A stretch of 64,000 nt of DNA, from assembly GCA_011800805.1 (NCBI GenBank), contig MPNW01000015.1, positions 146,802-210,801 on the forward strand, written 5' to 3'. Positions 57,975 through 64,000 of this stretch are shown piece after piece (positions within the stretch are counted from its first letter, which is position 1; each line of letters starts with the position of its first letter). The position numbers were made by a program, and so were the translations under genes. The notes under the pieces were generated by a model, which worked only from the letters and a program-made list of their open reading frames with translations, was not told the origin of the DNA and did not search any database. Source of the DNA: Hirudo medicinalis (taxonomy: Eukaryota > Annelida > Clitellata > Hirudinida > Hirudinidae).

Positions 57975-60900
57975 ATGGTAGAAATGGAAAATAATCTCAA
58001 TGATGGCTTTCCTCAAAAGCAAGGTTTGTATGATCCTCGATTTGAAAGAGATGCTTGTGGAGTGGGATTTGTGGTGAACATTGATGGAATTAGAAGTGAA
58101 AAGGTTAGACTTTAAATAGAATGCCTTGGTTTTTTTTTATAAAGTTAGACATTTATAACTTGCAAACAGCTACTGCGAGAGGCTCAGACTATGATAGAAA
58201 GAATGATACATAGGGGTGGAACTGGAGGTGATGATGATACTGGTGATGGTGCTGGGATAATGACAGGCATTCCCCATGAACTTTATGCATCTGAACTAAA
58301 GTAAAGATTATTTCTGTCAGATGCTAATCTAATATATCATGCATCAAATCCTGCTTGTCATTTCTAGGTCAGTTGATGTAGATTTGCCAGAGTTGGGACA
58401 TTACGCTACAGGCATCATTTTTACTGATAAAGACAAGGAGAAATGTGCATGTGCTGAACAGTTATTTGAAAAATTAGCAACAGATTGTAAATTAAAGGTA
58501 CTTTAAGTCATTTAATTTATAATTATTATGAAAAATGAGTGAATAATATTGGCCTTTAAAAGATTATTCACTGGCGAACGGTCCCAACCAACAATCAGTT
58601 TATTGGGGAATCGGCACGACGGCACGAGCCTAATATTCGTCAGGTACGAGCGATATCTTTTACTTTGCTGTATATTTCTCAGTGTGTTAGCAAACACTTT
58701 TCTGACTGAAAGTTTATTTGAGCACACCTAAGGGCACTAGGGCATTAAATTCTGGGGTATCCTAATTAGAATTTGTTGCATTTCAGTTTATTAATAGATT
58801 CAGTTTAATGTTCACATTTAAGTCCCAAATTGTTTAGTCTTATATTATGTCTATTTGCATACATCCTTAACTATCAACATAGAAATGTAATTTCTTTGAG
58901 TTGTCTGAGGATCATTTGATGTGATTGGATGGAAATGATTTCAATGTCATTTTTTAGATTGGTTTTGAGGGAATATTTATGATTCAATTGTTGCAATTGC
59001 ATTTCTAAATTGCTTGAACACTGTTTAAATGCAATTTGAGTTAAATAAGATATTATTTGCATTTTAAATCAGAATTATTGTTGTTAAGGAATTGTTTTTC
59101 TGATCAATAGATTAATGACTGGAATTTTTTTTACAAATTTAGGATATTATGATTAAATCCAACTCGGGTGCATTTATTTAACCGGTAATAGACGGGCCGC
59201 TTTTTTTGTGAAGTTTTTGCGTCGGTCGTATTATTAAAGAGCCGCTCGATCGAACGATCCTTTTAAGAAATGTCGAGCGACGCCGAATACTTCTCGACTT
59301 CTTCAAAGGCGCAGAAAGTTAATCAATTAGTTACTTGATTATTTATTAATTTAATCAATTATGTAAATCTTATGTTAATTAATCTAATGTTGAGTAATTA
59401 GTTAAATGATAACTACATTAATTATATAAATGAGAGTTGAATTAAACATTAACTAATTACATGATAATAAATTAATTATTTACTTCAACATTGATTCAAT
59501 TAATTCATCATTAATTCAATAAATTCAAAATTAATTCGATAAATTCAACATTAATTCCCTACTAATTACTTACTAGTTTCATGCCAAGTACTTATTATTG
59601 TTAGTTATTACCTGAACTCAGCTCATTGCAGAGTTCATGACATTGCAGTAAGTTGTAATCGTTTCATATAATTCGTTTGCATCATTTTATTTGACGTTAC
59701 CATTTCAGGTATTTCTGAGGAGCGACACGTGCGAGGATGGCGAGCATTTTAAGAGACAGGCGAGTTTTAGAAGGGAGGGTAGTGATCCTAAATAATGCAA
59801 TTACATGCTCGAATGATCTTGTGCTGCAGCAGATGTTTTTTTTTGTTTAGGGTCCTTTTAATTTAGGGAAGTATGCATGGACTGTAATTTACTTGAATTA
59901 GAATTATCAAGAATTATTAAGGCAATTTAATGTTTATATTATATCTGTACCATTTTATTTGTTTATTTGGTTTATTTTTCATTTAGGTTTATCTGCTGAG
60001 GAAGATGTCTTCCAATACCATAGCCAATAGGACGAACGTCAAGTTCTACATTTGCAGTCTTTCCAGCTCCGTCGTTGTTTACAAGGTACGAGAACTCTTT
60101 GAATGCGAGCGGGCGTCGCTCATTGTTGTTGCTGGCGTCTCAAATCTCTTTTTATGTCATGGCATTATCGGGAGGCACGGACCGATATTTTTATTATCTA
60201 ATTCTGTGAGACAGAAAAATACATTTTAGTGGCAACACATTCACAATTCATGCTGCTATTTTTGGCCACATGCACGAAATGTTTTTCAACTCTTGCCTTG
60301 AAAGCTTTCCTTCTGTGCCTGTGGTTTTGCATAATGAACTTACCTGAGAAAAAATCAATAGTCATCTCAGTGTTCAATAAGCTGAGTTGTGCTGCTGTGT
60401 TGCACAGAGGAAGGTAGTTAAAGACAAGATGTCTTCTTGTCCATCCAACTTTCAGCATCAAAATTTCCAACTAAAATTTTTCTGTTGTTAAATTTGCTAA
60501 TTTTTGAAGAAATAAAAATGAATTAAATTTGAAGACAAATGTGATTAGAAGAAAAGTGACCAGGCTTTTACTTTTTCTTGAGCCAGCAATTTTGCTTTGA
60601 AATTTCACATAAAATGTGGAAACTTTTAGATACTTTTAGATTTTCTTGAAAATGTTTTCTAGATGTGCCATGTTGTTGAAATTGCCTCTCAAAAAAGTTA
60701 AGTTGATGATCTATTTGTTTTAGGTTGCTTTGATCTTTTCTGCCTTGGAGAGGGCCATGTGTTTGCTTTAGACTTCCTTTAGTTTTCTGTATTTTTCATT
60801 TGAGTCCATGATGCTTTTATCTTGAAATACTTCTTTGAAACATAATTGGGTAATTTCTAATGTTTCACAAAATGCTTACATTTCTATGAAATAACAAAAT

Positions 60901-63643
60901 AATGAAGTGCTGACAAGTATGATGAGCTTTTTTAATCAAATTTTTTAAATTAAACATTCAAGATTTCAAAATGTTCTCGAGACATTGATTTAAGAAAAAT
61001 CTTTTGTGAGTTTGTTTATTTATGATGATTCAAAGAAAACATCAAATATAGGATTTGTGCAGCTGCATAAATTTAATTGCTAATGACTGATTTTTCCTAA
61101 GGATAAGTCAGAGTGCTTAGGATTCCCTCAAAAAATTACGTGCTGATTGCTTCCTCATTGACAGCTGTAGATAGAGATAATTCCACTTTGAAACAAACTG
61201 ATATGCTGATATTTTATTTATTAACTTCTCTCATGTGTCTGTAGGAATATTTTTTCAGCAAAACATAACTTTATGTTGTTTCGCTTAATATATTTTGATT
61301 GCCGAATAAATTTTACTTTGTGTAACTTATTTTATCAAGGGATGGTTGAACACACACCAGCTGTGGCTCTATTTTAGTGACCTCATACATCCCCAATTCA
61401 AGACCCACCTTGCTCTCGTCCATGGAAGATTCTCGACCAACACATTTCCCAGTTGGGAGAGGGCACATCCTCAGAGGTGAGACCTTTGGACCTTTGTGGT
61501 GTGAGATAAGCTGTACAATCCATGCTCCATCATATCTCATTTTAGGGTGATGGCACATAATGGAGAGATTAACACACTGAAGGGTAATGTGAACCTGATG
61601 CATGCTAGAGAAGGTGTGATGAAAAGCTCCCTCTTTGGGGAAGATCTCAATAAATTGTTCCCTGTTGTTGAGAAGGGTATGTCTGACTCTGGAAGTTTTG
61701 ACAACGTTCTTGAATTTCTCAGTGTTGCTGGAGGGAGGCAGTTACCAGAGGTGATGTTTTGGTGTTATTTCATGGAGGTTAAACTGTAACGTAATTGTTA
61801 ATCGCAAATCAGAATGTTTTTAAATGGTTTTCTCTTTATCTGAAGGTGAAGTAGCTTTCCTAATGATTTAATTACCATTAATTGAGCTGAGTAAGATCTA
61901 ACATGTCTTCTCACTTAGAGGCATCCTGAATTTTTATAAGGATGGCTTTCGGCCATTCATTTGAATTGCATTCGTGCTTCTATGGAGTTTTTCAATGGAA
62001 AACATTTCTTTATGAATGTGGAAGCTTTTGCTTTTGTCTTATTTTCCTTAGACAACTCAAAATAGTTCATCCTGAATGGTGTTTTTTGTTTCTGAAAATA
62101 GTTCTGTGTGTGCTCTTATTACACATGCTTCTTGTGCTCTATGGAACTTGTGAAATTGTGAGTCAGACATGGGTTCAAAAAAGAACTTGTAATGAATTCA
62201 TTATTTAGTAAAGGAACAAATGTTGGATGTTGTTGTTATTTGAATGTTATGACTTGTTATATTTTGTTAACATTTTCAGGTCATTGTTCGAATGGTACCT
62301 GAAGCTTGGCAGAATGATGCCCATATGCCTGAGCAGAAGAAAGCTTTCTACAGATGGAGTGCTTATACCATGGAACCTTGGGATGGTCCAGGTAAGTATA
62401 TAACTACATTAATATGCCCAACTCTAATAAAAGCAGTCCCACAAAATGCTTGCAGCTCTGTTCACTTTTACCGACGGACGTTACATCGGTGCCATCTTGG
62501 ATAGAAATGGCTTGAGACCATCGAGATACTACATCACAAAGTCCAATCACATGTACATGGCCAGTGAAGTTGGTGTTACTGAACTCGATCCTAGTGAGAT
62601 TGTCTCCAAGGTAGCAGAATTTGTATTAAATCATTTTGCGACATTTTTTCCATCAACAAAAGTTTTTTTGTTTTTTTCAGGGTCGATTGAAGCCTGGAAG
62701 ACTTCTGTTAGTAGACACAAAAAGGAAGATTTTCATCAAGGATGATGACATCAAAAGGGAAATTTGTAGCATATATCCCGTTGTTGAGTGGGTCAAAAAT
62801 GAGGTCGGTGTTAGATGGCAAATTTGATTTTATAAGCCATGCTTAATTAATTATTGTGCTTTGAATCTACTTTGAATTTTTAGAATAACTTCGCACTAGT
62901 AACCATGTAATTTGAGGTACTCTTGAAATTAGTGCATTTAGCTCATTTGAAAAGCTTATACATATTCCTCATTCATTCAGACTTTCACTCTTACTGACTT
63001 GTACCACGACCATAGAAGTCAAAAGAGACTTCAGAGGAGAGATAGTTCAGCTAACATGACCAAATACAGAGGATCGATCATGGAGGAAGACAGAAGACTT
63101 CCAATGTTTGGTTGGAACCTGGAAATTCTCAACATGCTTGTCATTGGAATGGTTGTCAACAAGTGGGAGCACTTTTGTTGATTATTTGGGATTTTGTAAT
63201 TACTCATTATTTCCATCTTCAGGAAAGAATCGTTGGGCTCTATGGGCAACGATTCTCCTTTTGCTTGTTTGTCGCAATATAATCCAACATTGTTCGAGTA
63301 TTTCAAACAACTCTTCGCTCAAGTCACCAATCCGCCGATCGATCCGTTCAGAGAAAAAATCGTCATGTCTTTGGTTAGTGCCCAGTGATGTTTAGATTAT
63401 TTAGATTACATTATGGATTTAAGCAAGCATATCTTAATTATTATGTTAATAATTACATTATTTACATTTTATTTAACAAACTCATGTGGATTTCTTCAAT
63501 TGCTTCAGGCATGCCCTATTGGTCCTGAGCATAATATTTTGGATCCCAGCGCAGACCAGTGCAGGAGAATGTGGCTGGAACAGCCCATTCTCTCCCGGCA
63601 TGACATGTCCATCGTTAATTTCACTTCGTACAAAGGATGGAGG
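57975..63643 (+). CDS. Glutamate synthase (GOGAT), N-terminal part, runs off the window
   Basis: Makes two glutamates from glutamine and 2-oxoglutarate. Fourteen exons: 57975-58103, 58170-58300, 58368-58497, 58563-58643, 59709-59759, 59987-60085, 61340-61476, 61546-61750, 62280-62391, 62456-62610, 62681-62803, 62981-63162, 63223-63373, 63509-63643. They keep frame for 607 codons. All visible sequence is the class II glutaminase domain and the start of the central domain: [10 protein letters not shown] (catalytic Cys about residue 28, after a short propeptide), [40 protein letters not shown] with [59 protein letters not shown] and [16 protein letters not shown]. The FMN, Fe-S and NAD(P)H parts lie beyond the right edge. 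The ATG directly follows an acceptor-like gatttttag, so an untranslated upstream exon is likely. One donor (59760, GCGAGT) is non-canonical. Confidence 0.92.
59185..59322. other. CpG-rich island inside a glutamate synthase intron
   Basis: Within the 1,065-bp intron 58644-59708, about 130 bp hold roughly 16 CpG dinucleotides (e.g. 'agccgctcgatcgaacgatc', 'gtcgagcgacgccgaatac') in otherwise AT-rich, CpG-poor DNA. It could be a regulatory element, an alternative promoter or exon, or an insertion. Confidence 0.5.
59318..59590. repeat. Low-complexity imperfect TTAATT/ATTCAA array
   Basis: About 270 bp made of loosely repeating 'attaatt', 'ttaattcaat' and 'aaattcaacattaattc' units directly after the CpG-rich island in the same intron. 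Degenerate tandem simple sequence with no coding role. Confidence 0.7.
60086..61339. other. Longest intron of glutamate synthase
   Basis: Intron of about 1.25 kb between exons 59987-60085 and 61340-61476. A minus-strand frame at 60198-60470 is open but has no family resemblance. No repeat or RNA gene was recognised. Confidence 0.45.
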
Positions 63644-63861
63644 GTTAAAACATTGCTCTAAATTTTCATTTATTTTCAATTGTTTTTTTTTTTTGTTTTG
63701 CTTGGTTATTTAAATATTTATTGATGAAACAGGTTTTCACCAGATGCATTTATTTAAGTTGTTTGTTGAGGCAATCATTTGACTTCATGTTTGTTCCAAA
63801 TGCCCTTTTCAACGTCTTGTTGTTGTCTGTCAACTGGATGATGTTTATACATTATATCATT

Positions 63862-63933
63862 ACATTGCTATTATTATTATTATTATTATTATTATTATCA
63901 TCATCATCATCATTATTTTTATTACTGTCGTTG

Positions 63934-64000
<67 letters not shown>
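63862..64000. repeat. (ATT)n / (ATC)n microsatellite
   Basis: Nearly pure ATT trinucleotide repeat with a short ATC/CAT interruption at about 63897-63912, running to the window end inside a glutamate synthase intron. Confidence 0.95.

Noticed and set aside
63862..64000. CRISPR-like repeat array
   Set aside because: Pure trinucleotide microsatellite without spacers; the window is eukaryotic.
1..64000. Polycistronic operons or a biosynthetic/defence gene cluster
   Set aside because: Neighbouring genes mostly alternate in strand, have unrelated housekeeping or signalling roles (apart from CAP/Abp1) and own 3' ends; nothing indicates an operon or a new system.

Overview
This is eukaryotic, clearly animal, nuclear DNA. 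It is AT-rich and very intron-dense: most introns are 60-150 bp with GT-AG borders, and two look GC-AG. It holds seven recognisable intron-split genes plus the start of an eighth. An axonemal dynein, an insulin-receptor kinase and an HR3/ROR-type nuclear receptor point to a bilaterian. The long-form glutamate synthase argues against a vertebrate. I cannot name the phylum. Exons were traced by hand from splice borders, reading phase and family similarity.

Layout: 1.2-24.0 kb (+), inner-arm axonemal dynein heavy chain (about 74 exons, about 4,000 codons). 24.4-26.8 kb (-), HR3/ROR-like nuclear receptor. 27.2-29.1 kb, repeat island (dispersed repeat, dead L2/CR1-type LINE, MITE with TA target duplication). 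29.5-32.9 kb (-), cyclase-associated protein CAP (12 exons, 475 aa). 33.6-35.9 kb (+), drebrin-like/Abp1 (13 exons, 501 aa). 36.0-37.8 kb (-), CWC25-like spliceosome factor, with one extra base in an A9 run. 38.2-40.2 kb, second repeat island (Ty3/gypsy gag-protease relic, LINE tail, dispersed repeat). 41.1-42.9 kb (+), B-type cyclin (7 exons, 379 aa). 43.3-52.2 kb (-), insulin/IGF receptor (26 exons, 1,383 aa). 53.1-54.2 kb, third repeat island (LINE reverse transcriptase). 54.2-57.9 kb, mostly empty, with two decayed coding-like patches. 57.97 kb to the right edge (+), first 14 recognised exons of glutamate synthase.

Neighbouring genes mostly alternate in strand. CAP and drebrin-like/Abp1 are head to head, and their fungal homologues bind each other through the Abp1 SH3 domain, so this is the one pair with a clear shared job (actin turnover). 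Drebrin-like/CWC25 and cyclin B/insulin receptor are tail to tail, with poly(A) signals so close that the 3' ends probably overlap or abut. Recognisable transposon debris is concentrated between genes.

I found no bacterial-type defence system, CRISPR array, gene cluster or clearly new system. The most unusual signals are the CAP/Abp1 head-to-head pair, the homopolymer frameshift in CWC25, a stop-free 84-bp intron just before the DFG motif of the insulin receptor, and a CpG-rich island inside a glutamate synthase intron.
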